A stretch of 64,000 bases of DNA from Cordia subcordata (lineage: Eukaryota; Streptophyta; Magnoliopsida; Boraginales; Cordiaceae), in contig JAPTOF010000010.1 of the NCBI GenBank assembly GCA_028554755.1, forward strand, positions 1,410,001 to 1,474,000. Direction: 5' to 3'. Both the position numbers and the translations under genes were made by a program. Every line of letters begins with the position of its first letter. Position 1 is the stretch's first letter. The notes under the pieces are model-generated. The model was given only the letters and a program-made list of their open reading frames with translations. It was not told where the DNA came from and searched no databases. Of this stretch, positions 46,845 to 58,600 are shown piece by piece.

Positions 46845-48691
46845 TAATGTTTTCTCGAACCTAGATCTTTCTCGTGACTTTATAATCGTTTCGATTTACT
46901 AATTTGAATTAACAAAATGTGCATGTATATAAGATAGGTGGATACTAGCTAGAGAAACTATGGGTGCAAGTTGGAAGTGTCCTATGAGTATGTTGATGTT
47001 CCTAATTTAGCGATTTTGAATATTGAACTTGTGATCCCAAGGTTTTTAAGTGGTGATATGGCTATGCTATATCTTTGCTTCTAACCGTTATGCACTTTGT
47101 TTCGTGTAATATATTTAGAATATTTTATTGAAACTCCATAAATATTTTAAACAAATTTGTAGGCCTCGTAAAGACGACAATGTCTATAAGATTGTGTGGA
47201 TTGGTGGGCACATTAGAGTGGAACTTTCATTTCAAATTGAATTGAGTGGCATTCCCAAGTTGTCATCAATTATTTAAAATTTTTTTTTTCTGATATTTAA
47301 CTTATGGCATTAAGTCCTAGGAATCAACCGTGTAAGAGAAAAATAAATAATGTGGAAAAAGTAGTATATCAATAAGATAGAAATTGGTGAAAAAAAATAT
47401 GATAATATGCCAATAATAATGGGTCGCATTTGTATGGACAGGTCAACGGTTTTCTCACTGAGATGATTAGGCTACATCAATCACAGCTTGGATAACATTA
47501 ATCTTAGAGCATAAATTCCATTAAGCAGTTACCATCATAATGGGGAATTTTTTTGACTTAAAAGCGAATTTTCTAGCATCTCATGACGAGGTTACATTGA
47601 TCTAATGACATATAAGAGCAATTTAATGCACGAAATTCTTGTTATGTATTAAGGTCCATAAAGATGGAATTCATTTTTAACATCTATTGTATACAACATT
47701 GTTCCGTAAACTCATGACTTTCAAGTTATGTTTGATGCATCAAGACTTTTTTTAAGAAAGTGAATTTATCTTATAAAACCTTGAAAATTTTTGAAATAAC
47801 CTTATGATCTCTTTTCCTTCTTTTCCTGACGAGACTAATAAAACCAATGAGAAGACTCTACGCAATCACTAAAGAAGATGAGTTTCTCCTTTCTTGTCCT
47901 TTTCAACCAGAAGCATTAAATTTCTCAATAGCTTAATCAATCAACTCATGACATTTCAATGATTGAGAATGTTCATAATTTACCCATCAATCTATACAGA
48001 AATTAACTTTCTTAAAGATAACCTTACGATCTTTGATAGGAGAAAAAGAAGTATCTAGAGTTCCACAGGGTCAAAAGTGTCTTCAATTACATTCTTCTTA
48101 ACTCAATTGACATTCTAAAGCTAAGGTCGAATAAGAATCTCACAAAAATGCCTTTAAGGACTCGTGGCCACGCAGTAGCTCATAATTTCTCCTTTTTTCT
48201 GGATTTGTCCGAAGGAAATCTCACAGAAAAAGGACGGGGTGAGCAAATTTCGGTTACTAAATTGAAATGCATCTTTAGTTTTCTTTATCTTTCTTTTTTG
48301 TTCGGTATCAGCTATTAAAAATATACTAATCGTGAATAACACTCGGTTTTAAATGAATTTTTTTAATAATCAACAATTACTAAATTGATTTTATCTTAAA
48401 GTTGTAAACTCACCAAATCAGCAACATGCTCCTATGCATGTTTCTTGTTAGGTGACTTAGGTATAATTAATAATTTAACTTCAAGGTCTTTAACAAATAT
48501 TACCCCACAATTCAATGGATTGAAGAATTGTTCTTCTGATACGATGCACCAACTGTATAAAACTTCAATGGATCATGAACTGGAAAACAATTTTGGTATC
48601 AGATTAGCCGAATGTGTTAGGATGGGTCCCACATTCATTAGATTCCAAGATCAATTTTCCGGAGTCATTATGTAAATTCTTTAACACCCAA
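46845..48691. other. 3' region of the HIPP gene and intergenic
   Basis: AT-rich. Short open frames (48154-48342 minus, 48445-48675 plus) have no domain. No gene supported. Confidence 0.45.
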
Positions 48692-49240
48692 TTATACGTG
48701 ACCGCCTATTTTATAGCCACTTAAAATAATACCAAAAATACAAATGTTACAATAGCAGCACATAATAAACTCGCAAAAAAAAAAAATTAAATATATGAAT
48801 AATCTTACATACATAGAGCTAAAGGGTGAACTTGTGTCCATCCCAATCACAAGCTCAGTTGAGCATATTCTTTCCATGGGAACGGTTGAGGAAAAAAGTA
48901 ACTTTTTTAATAAGAAAATTTCTTTTTCAGTGGAGGAAATGAAAGAAGAGAATATAAGTGGCTGCATTAAAGCTTTGACTAGAAGCAAAGCTAATAAGAT
49001 CGCCACTTCCGAGAAACTTCCATCTGCAAATGGATTAAAGCAGAAACCAACCCACCCCTTGTGAAAAAATAAAAATAAATTAAAAGAAAATTCTGCAAAT
49101 GCATCATCTAAGATTGGGTGCAGAAAAGAATGACGGGCTCTCTCTACATGCAATGAAGTAAAAGAGAGCACTATGTCACTGGCTCCAGCTGGGCCGCCAC
49201 AGGGCGGTCTACGCGGCTGCTCCCGTATAATAAGCTCCAA
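48692..49240 (-). other. Unassigned open region, 182 codons on minus, 90 on plus
   Basis: The minus strand is open for 182 codons starting MELIIREQPRRPPCGGPAGA, with Leu/Ile/Phe-rich segments. The overlapping plus strand (48795-49064) is open for 89 codons with a more ordinary, charged composition (SVEEMKEENISGCIKAL, KALTRSKANKIATSEK). A GC-rich patch at 49175-49225 contrasts with the surroundings. I recognise no domain on either strand. It might be an exon of a gene I could not assemble, an old insertion, or chance. Confidence 0.25.
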
Positions 49241-49900
49241 AATGTTCAGCTTCTGCCATGGCTTACTTGACTTCCCAGAGCTCAGAAGGTGGAGAAGCTA
49301 CACGATGAGCACCACCAAAAAAAAGAATCATAAGAAACTAAAAGCAATACATGATAAGACCTGTTGAGCATTCAACAAAAGGCAATAAATATTCTTCACC
49401 CTTACAAATGGAATCGAACATCTTATGTAAGCACATTCCATGCTATAAAAGCAACTAATCTACAAGGGATAAAAGTTGTTTCCTTATCAAGATTCCCACA
49501 ATCCCTTTACCTTCTCTTTCGTGGCCAAAACAGTTTGTATGATCTTCACCAGGAAAGATTTATTCACATCAAAATATAGGAAAGAGAAAAGAATGAGAAG
49601 GGAAATAATATCTAACTTTATATCAAGTAGAAAGAAAGCCACTCATTGAGGCTTTCACTGCATTATACACAAGTGAAAGAAATATGTACAGATCAATCCA
49701 ATACTTGGCAACAAAATACAACAATTCTATGGTTCACAAAAAAACAATGAATAAGGCCTATATTACTAATAACCGGGTTCGGGCAAGATCTTCATCCTCT
49801 TGTAACATAAAAGAAAACATGAAGATTTAATTTCTAATCAAAAAGATGCCAAAAAAACTTGAGAAGAGATGAAGCTCTGCTTCATTTTGCACCAACGAAC
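49241..49900. other. 3' UTR side of the PP2C gene
   Basis: AT-rich. Probably contains the 3' UTR of the minus-strand phosphatase. Nothing else recognised. Confidence 0.45.
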
Positions 49901-52337
49901 TCAAAAGCATATTGATGCTTTTGATGTGCGCTTAAATGTCCCAAGAATTATCACAATCACTGTTACATCATCATGATATTTCCTTCTCCTACCAGCTGGA
50001 ATGCTCATTAGTTCTTCCGTTGTAAAACCTGCATTAGAGAAACAGAACTCGTGTTTTACGGACAAAATCCTATAGAAAAGCTTGGTAAAGCTGAAGTATG
50101 CATTCATAAAGACCATTAGACAAACACTATGACTATGAGGTTTTGTGCATATCATATAAGGTGACCCCATAGTCAATGTCTAGTCAAGTGCAATTGACCT
50201 AATGCAAAGCTGAGCCCCCTTCCAAGGGGACTAAATGTGTCCCTGAAAGGCAAAGGGGCAGTTACACAAGAAGTCAACCACTAGGGACCACATCTACATC
50301 TTAGAGAAATACAATGATGTTGAAGGCTTATTATAGTAGGCCATTAACTATAAGGTGAGTTTTCTTTCCTTTACATACTCATATTACATAATTTATAGCA
50401 AGCAATTAGACATTTTTATACCTCTCCACTTCATTGGGTTTGGCTTCCTTGATTATCAGAAGGTACAAACGAAGAAATCCGACAAGTTTAAAGCAAACGG
50501 AGTTTCTTATTAACTTACATCATGGAATCAGATTGAAAGGAATCAGCGAAAGTGAAAGGCATCTGTATCAATACCTGCACAATCAGCTGCTCTTACCAAA
50601 AGCTGCTCCACCAGATATTTTGCTGGATCACCAGAAGGATTGATTGAGATATACTTATGAACAAGCATTATAACTTCATCATTGCTGAAGAAGTCAAATA
50701 AACCATCGCTCCCAAGTACAACAAAGTGATCAGAATTTGAAATCCTATGCACATTCATTGATGGTTGTATAGATATATATGGAGGACTTATAAGGTTGCG
50801 GACTCGAAGAATACCCATCAAAGCATCATTCATGTGTTTCTGCAAAAAGAAAACATAAAGGTCATATAAATATTGATTAATCATGTTCCAACAAAGATTG
50901 GAAAATAATCACTGAAGTGATAAAATTAAATTTGCTCAAAGAAAGTTGACGAAAAAGGGTTTTAAAATATTGAGATTCTTAGTCTGCTTACTGGCTAGTA
51001 AATCAGACTTCTTTCAGTGAAGAGTTTTATCAAGCAAATATGATATTTCACAAATTGCACCTAGAATCATGATTAGTCCTTTAGTAAAAGGAAGATTGAT
51101 TTATCCTTCTAAATTAGTTTTGACCTTATTATCCAAAATCGCACAGAAGTTTTACCTTTTTCAAGTACCCAACCCCAAGTGCCCGAGTAACTTTTAACTT
51201 CCCTTTGACTTTTCCTCCCACTATTATTGCAGGATCATCAGGATGGTTGTGTAGGAGTTGAGTTCTTTCAACTTCATTATCAACAGTATGACCATCAGTA
51301 AGTTGAAGAGCTTGCAAAACATGACTATTATTCATGTCAGTGCCTTGAGAATACGTAGCAAGAACTGCTCGGCTGTCGCCTATATTAAGCACATACAAGT
51401 CCTTCCCATGGAGAAGCACAAGCAATACACAAGATCCAATAGATACCAAATCAGGACGGTCCTCCATTTCTTGTTCAACCATGTGTAAAAAGTCATTTTC
51501 AGCTTGCACAAGAGCATTTTGAAGGCTATCAAGCACCTGTTGCTTAAAAGACCCGGATGGTCCTTCCTTACTTGAGAATTGATTGACAGATGATTTTCTA
51601 ATATTGTCTATATCAACGTTAAACTCATGACTGATTCTCCCATGTTGATGAGTACAGCGGAGAGTTCCATCTAAAATCATACTGTCAGAAGCTTCAACTG
51701 GTTCCTGCTCAAGTTCCCAGTCCAATAAATTAAGGTGATATACAACTGTTTCATAGAGAGTTCCAGCCAGAAAATCAGCAGCATCTCTCCCATTGAAGCC
51801 ATCATAGATGGCGCAGAAAAGCCAACCATTTTCTTCTGAACATACAGCCTGAACCCTGTCTTCACCAGCTGCCCCACCTGCAACTTGTACCTCGACTGCA
51901 TTCAGAAAATTTTCACTTCTGGAAGGAGCACTCAATGACTTCAATGAAAAAGAATCGGATTCAGGAAGGTCATTTGGAGAGGATGGACTACAACTCAAGA
52001 TTGACATATTACTCTGGAGTGAGGACGAGAGTAGATCCAGTCTTGAAATTGATGGTGAGGAGGGAATCCTCCGGAATGAAGTAGGAGAATCCAAGGTTGG
52101 CAGTATTTCAGCACCAATCAAACCATTGCAAATATTTGTGTTCGCCAATGTTGCATTGGCACTTAACGCAGCCCCAGACAGGCAAGAGAAAGAACTATTG
52201 GCTCTTTGAAGTTTCATTCCATTCGGGATAGCAATACCTTTTGATTCATCCATATCATCCTTCTCACAGTTGCATTGGTAACCAAAATTGATTTTAATTT
52301 CTCCTCCTGGATCGTTCATTATTTCCCCAAGCATCAT
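49901..52337 (-). CDS. PP2C: Protein phosphatase 2C, POLTERGEIST-like (clade C type), 524 aa
   Basis: Coding exons 52337-51156, 50839-50575 and 50028-49901 (1182+265+128 nt, one frame). The start is the ATG directly after a splice acceptor; the frame stays open upstream only through the intron's pyrimidine tract. Residues 1-148 are a Ser-rich, low-complexity N-terminal region; 149-520 are the Mn/Mg-dependent PP2C fold. Metal-binding residues visible: GED (158-160), DGFNG (179-183, the clade-C form of DGHGG), GSDGLFDFF (Asp439) and HDDVTV (Asp502/503). Other motifs: VLNIGDSRAVLA and KGKLKVTRALGVGYLKK. PP2Cs dephosphorylate Ser/Thr, and clade-C members act in CLAVATA-type and immune receptor signalling. 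The DGFNG variant and the YLKK-K-x-NDAL junction place it near POLTERGEIST-like proteins; the precise orthologue is not determined. Confidence 0.9.
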
Positions 52338-52377
52338 CTGGAGAAAGGGTGGGGGGGGGGGGGGGGGAAAAAAAAAA
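52338..52377 (-). promoter_or_regulatory. 5' UTR intron acceptor with T10-C17 pyrimidine tract
   Basis: On the minus strand, a T run, then C17 (52367-52351), then ACCCTTTCTCCAG, then the start ATG. It is read as the 3' end of a 5' UTR intron; the homopolymer C run is unusual for a plant acceptor. Confidence 0.6.
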
Positions 52378-54166
52378 GGAGCAGGAAAAAAAAAAAAAGC
52401 AGAAAAAAGAGAGAGAAGAGAGAGCAGAAAACAAATATCCTCATCAACAATGCCCTTGTTTAATAACAACTATGACATGGAAGTACCAGATACTTATATA
52501 TGGACACACAGGGACACTGCAGGTGTATATATCCATTTACGTGCATGTCTATACTCTGTCACATTAGTTAAGTTTCCCCTGACGTTGCATTTTACAGCTA
52601 TTGAACACCTCAGATCAATAGTAAAAGTACAAAATAACATATACAGAAACTGAAGACCCAATCTGGTAAGCATTTTACATGATTTGGGATTATACAAGCA
52701 TACCTTTTCTCTTTTAAGTTTCCCATTTCTGTTACATTATTATACTAGAAATGAAGTCTTAGAATTCAGATTATAAACTTCTTACATTTAGTTTAACAGA
52801 TAAAACCTTAATTACTGCTCGCCCTAAAGAGAGGAGCGTTGTAAGAAAGCACGTTGCTATATGGTAGAACCAGGCTTCGTTAACAAAATTGTCCAGAAAG
52901 ACTATCTGTTTTATCAGTTTTTTCATCTTTGACTATCAATATTGATACCAAGAGGTTCAAACTTGTGCCAATCCCAGAATTTCATTTAAAATTATGAGTT
53001 CATTACAAATGCCAATTTTATAATAGCAAATTGCCTCCTCTGTAGCTTCGTTGAGGGGAGATTGCCATACACTTGCAGGAATTCCATCAAAGTTTCAGAA
53101 TTTATTTGCATTGATATAATTAAACTCATCTTATCTTCAAGGTCCAAGGTAAGCAGAAGCTGGAGAACAGCAAAAAAAGTTGGTAACATTAATATGAAAT
53201 TAGTATATAACCCAAAAAAAAAAAAGTTAATACAGGGAAAAGGATTCGAACTCTCTAAACAGCAGCAGTATGAGATCAAAGAATAAGCTATTGCCTCTAA
53301 ATTAGATTTCAGATTTACCCCTGTGAAACTAGAAAATATCAGACCTTCCATACTCCAAACGAAAAATCTTGTTTGATACAAAAGGTCAGACGGCAAATCT
53401 CTTCAACGTAAGACGAAATTATCTCATCCTACGGTAACCCCCAGACCAGAATTAGGAGGACACTGGGTTAAAGAATAGACTTTGTAAGCTAATGAAATGT
53501 TTAGCTTTGCAAATCTTATGCTAAAAGATTCATCATTTGGAGAAAAAATTTCACTTACCTTTGCTCTACTGTTTCCATAGATAGAATTCCAATCCTTACT
53601 ACAGAAAATAATAAATTGAATAGTTGTCAACTACTGTTAAACCATAATATGGTCCAAAATCGACACAGTTAGTACCTTATAATTTGATTTCCTAATTTCA
53701 CAACTAATTAACCATTCTTGATCGATTATTATCCATCATCTATGACTTCTAGTCCAACACTGAAAATAACCAATCAAGCAATTAAGCTCACACCCAGAAT
53801 TACTTTGATAACTTATCTTACCTGAAAATATATACAGATTCACAGATACATAAACATACGCATATATTAGTTAAATCAGCAAATATATATTTACATCTAA
53901 AACATATATATACACACATATAGATAGCAATTGGCCAAAATGATAAAAGTCTGAACCTTTTATGTGGTTTGGCAAAACCATTCATAGCATCAAGTACATC
54001 AATGGTTCAATCCAAAAAGGTCAAACAAAACCCATAACACCATCATCGTCATTTCAAACAATCAGTATCAACCATTAACCATATGAGAAGTCAAACAATC
54101 CTGTAAAACCTAAACACACCCCAAAAGAAAACAAAAAAAAAAAAAGAGATGAAGAACCCAACTCAC
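52378..54166 (-). other. 5' UTR intron(s) of the PP2C gene
   Basis: No coding sequence recognised. Other possible minus-strand donors occur at about 53558 (CAAAG|GTAAGTG) and 53821 (TTTTCAG|GTAAGAT), which could mark alternative non-coding exons. Confidence 0.4.
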
Positions 54167-54430
54167 CTTGTTGATCTCTGAAGCAAAAAGCCAACCCAAA
54201 TCAGCAAAAAGCTCAAACTTTCAAATTCTATTTTACAAATAAACTCCAAACATATACATAAAGATGGGTGTGTGCGTGTGTGTGTGTGTATTATGGGTGT
54301 GTATGCATATGCTATGGAAAGGAGTGAATCAGAAGAAGCAGAGAAATACAAGTTTGTTGTCAGTTTTAAGTGTTGTGGAGCAAATGGAGTTTAAACACAA
54401 AAGTAACAAAGCCAAAACTAGAAACAAATT

Positions 54431-54465
<35 letters not shown>
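54167..54465 (-). other. Probable 5' UTR first exon of the PP2C gene with (CT)n
   Basis: Ends in GATCAACAAG|GTGAGTTG, a strong donor (exon end 54167). Contains a (GA)14 run on plus at 54436-54464, i.e. CT-rich in the transcript, as often seen at plant transcription starts. Inference from the splice signal and position. Confidence 0.45.
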
Positions 54466-54467
<2 letters not shown>

Positions 54468-55664
54468 GATGGTGAAGAGAAGGAGAAAATACAAAATAAA
54501 GGAAGAAAATTATTGGCTGACGTTTGAGATGGTGGTGGGAGGTCAAAACTATGTTTGGATTATTTCACCACCGCCATTAAAATTCTCTAGTTTTTCTTGT
54601 GGTAGGCGCAGTCTCTTTCATCAGTTTTCAGTAAACCTTGTGGCCTTCACGTTCCTCTCCAGATATTTTGTTTTTTTTCCTCTTTCGTCAAAGGTTCATG
54701 CACGGATTTTTTTATATTAATTTTACGATATAAATTTTTATAAGTTAAATATTTTAATTTATTTGCAAAGTAGGGTTGTCGGCACGTGTGAATTTTTTGG
54801 AGGAAGCGATATGAGGTTTATGGTTATTTCTTCTACGGATTTCCTGTATTATTCAACTTTAATGTCATAGAAATATTGTTTAGTGGACGTATTTCGTATC
54901 TCGTCTTTTAATGTAAATTGGTATTTTTTTTTTTTGGTAGTAAATAACAAGTTTAGTCGAGTTTATTTGTTTTTAATAATGAATGATAAATTTAGTCATA
55001 AATCTTCTCAAACTTGCAAATAAATTCTATTATAATCATTGATTGATCGACTATTAAATTTCGAAAAAAATAATGCACATCAATAGATTTCCGGTAATTT
55101 ACGGTAGTTTGCTCTAGGGGTTAATTTTGTTATAGGGAACATTTCAATTATAGTCTGTAATACTTGCTCTGATTTTTAAAGAGTCCTCGATATTTTAGAG
55201 TTTATATTATGAATTTCCTGTACTTAATTCAATTGGTTTAAGTGGCTTCTGATTTTATCTTGCTTCCTCACATGATGCAAGGGAAAAATTCATGTTATCG
55301 TGCACACACCACTTACCATTTTTCTGAAATTAACTTAAAAATCCAAGTAAATTTTAAAGACCAACTTAAAACCTTAAAAGGTGATATGAGGCAACATTTA
55401 AAGTTATGATCTTAAATTGTAACACGTTGTTATATAATCACTCAATCCGACCCCAAGTCTATTATGAACTATTTGAGTGAAAAGAACTGAAATCAACCAT
55501 AAACAAGGCCATAGTAGAATGCTATTACAGAAGTTCACTCTGCCAAATGCTAACACACTCACAGAAAATAGGACTTGATAATTTGCTAAACATCACCATT
55601 TTAGCTACAGAAAACATGCCAGACTACTACATATCATTCAAAATGCACTTCTGTGCATCAAAAT
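54466..55664. other. Intergenic between PP2C promoter and AlaX 3' end
   Basis: AT-rich. Contains the PP2C promoter and, near 55600-55664, the 3' UTR of the AlaX gene. No gene recognised. Confidence 0.45.
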
Positions 55665-58600
55665 TTAGGATCCAACACTGTAAAAGACTTTGGTCATTCC
55701 TTTCTTCGGTCGGATTTGAGATACCTGAATGAGAGTTTGAAGCAAGTCAGCAAAGAAACGCAGCAATTGAAGAATATAAAATCTTCGAAACATAACAATG
55801 TTACAATAACACTATATGAATATAGCAGGATACTAGAAGACATGTACATAAATCACAGAAGAGAGGCGTAATGGTAGTTATCGAGAGGACGATGCCTTTT
55901 CTAGATATGAAAATTTTCCACAGTTTAACCCTCTTGGGCCTTCTCGTGTTTTGCATTTCAACGTATCCTTTCCCCCCAGATTGGCTGCCATTCGGTCTGA
56001 AGAAGAATGGGACCTGATAGGTCTAGTAGTTCCCCAGTTGTGTCCAGTGCATTCGGTTAGAGCAAATGCCACAACCGCCAAACATTCACTTTTGCCAGTT
56101 AGTCCAAACACTATTCATGTCAACTACCTGACCGTTTTATGTCAGGCAGCAACTCCATGAAAAGAGCATTGCAGTAAACATATTGGGCCTTGACATGCAG
56201 ATACCAAATGCTAGGATATCAACCTAGCTTTCATCCAGATCAAAAGAAGTGCAGATGCTATTATACCACGAATCATGGGACCAAAAAAGATGCAAAGGCA
56301 TAAAGGTGGTAAGGAGCAAAGAAGGTGACAGTTATAGACTCATAAAAACAAAAACAGTGCACCATAGTGGACATTCTCTCTGCTTGTCATAACTGTACAC
56401 CTGTGATTTCTAAACAGAGAAGCCAACAAATTGTTTTCTCACTCCTACCATAATGTCACAGAAAACTTTGATCTTTAATTTTAATGAAGATTTCCAAACT
56501 GTAGAATTAGTTGATATTACTACCTTCAGACTCACAATCTCTGAAATATCGGAAACATGGGTACCACCACAGGGACATCCTGGATTTTCTCCCAACTTCA
56601 CAATACGAGGAGCACTATCCTGCATGAGTTGCAAATAGCAAAGTTACAATTACTCGCATAAGCTTTCTGGTTCTGAGATGGAGACAGGACAAATCAGCCA
56701 GTTAATGCCATTGGCACATCCTGATTTCAGTAGATCAAGAATGGTAGGTATTTCATGATTATACTAATAACAATACAGACACGCGAAAGGATAGATTTTA
56801 TTCTTGTATCAACTAAATCTGGAGTTACCAATTACAAGGCTGAAGTAATTCCTTGTAGATGACTCTCTGAGAGATCGGATACTTTACTAGATAGAGCTCC
56901 AGCCCAGCCCCAACTGAAAGCATCACAGTGTAGAACAGCATAACCAAAACCAGCCACCAAATTTTCGGAGCAGATATTATTGAATCAGACTTGTGCCACT
57001 AAATAGATGCAATTATATGTCACATTGTTTTCCATTTGAGTGCTAAAGATACTATAAAAGTACAGGGACATCATCCAGGAGATGCACACAGGAAGTATCA
57101 TAACCTCTAAATTTTTATACTTGTGGAGGTTAACTTGTTCAGCTAACCTTAGACATAAAAAGTGACAAGATTAAATAGCAGCATCAAGGGCAACTGTTTG
57201 GCAGAGGAGCACGGCAGGAGATGAATACCAATGATTAAGTACAAACCTTGGCAATGTAATCAGGAAGACATCCACCACACAACTCACGGGCCGTATCATA
57301 TGATACAATGGAAACTGAAACCTGGAAAGATAAATGCAGGGGTTCGATAACATATTCTAAAAGTTGACCATTTTCACAAGAAAAAGGAGAGTTGACATAC
57401 ATTTCCTCCAGAGGAAATCAAATTGTTGGCTTCTAGCTCCAATTCCTTTTGCTTAGATTCCAAGACACTCTGAGGAACTGTACCTTTATACTCCACAAAT
57501 GGCCTGGTAAAACTTGAATTTCAGCAATGACTAAGCCAAAGCAACCAAATATATAAATACTTCAAATGGTTATATCTTTTCCCCATCTATTATTTTGCAG
57601 CTAGATTAGCATGTACCACACAAAACTGAAATGTAAAGTAAAGGAGAAATTGGTTACAGTCAGACAGTCAGTTATTAACAGAAGACAAGAATTATTACTG
57701 AGATGCATATTCTAGAGCAACACAAAAGAAGTTCTAATGCAATCAAAGAATTAACTACTCTTCGTTTCACCATAAGCTAGGAGTTTATCCATTACAATCA
57801 CTGAAAAACCAAACTAATGTTGTGCTCATCTTTCTATATTTGACCAAATAGATTTAGATTACCCTGAATACTCAAGTTGTAATAAAATTAAGTAATATCT
57901 TGACAAGGTAATAGGTTGAGCAATTAGATGTGCATCCATATCAAATTAATAGATAAAAATTGATATGGTGAATCCTAGCAATCAATTATGTACATACACA
58001 GCAAAATCAGGCACTTGAATTAAAGCATTTTGTAACGTCAAATATCTTCTGTTCAGATTTAGAGGCCGGTAACACATATGATAAATCAAAATAGATGCAT
58101 ATATTACACAGAACCTCGTGATGTTCTTTATACTTGGAATACTAAAAGAAAAACTTGAGTGAGTACTATGCTATGCTATATATGACATATATTGAATTTG
58201 CGACCTGCTGGTGTCTCAGATCCATACCCATCAGGAAAATGATAGCCTTTGGTTGGCTCCAAATGACCTAAGCCAATTTTACTCATACAAACATCCAACA
58301 AATGCCCAGCAGAGTGCAGTCTGCATAAAAATCAAAGGAATAACACAGTAAAACATCAATAAAGCAAACAAGAGTCTGCAACACACCATAAACAGTCAAC
58401 TTCAAAGCCCATCATATGAAACGCAACACAGAAAGTAAACCACACATAAGAACCAAGAAAATATATAACACTTAATTGACAGTTGCAAAGAATTCCAGTC
58501 AATGGTCAAACAACATTTTATCTGTTGGCAAACAGCCCAATCTAATATAGTATTGAATTAGATATTCACATGACAGGCAAAACTGGATTTACATAAATAT

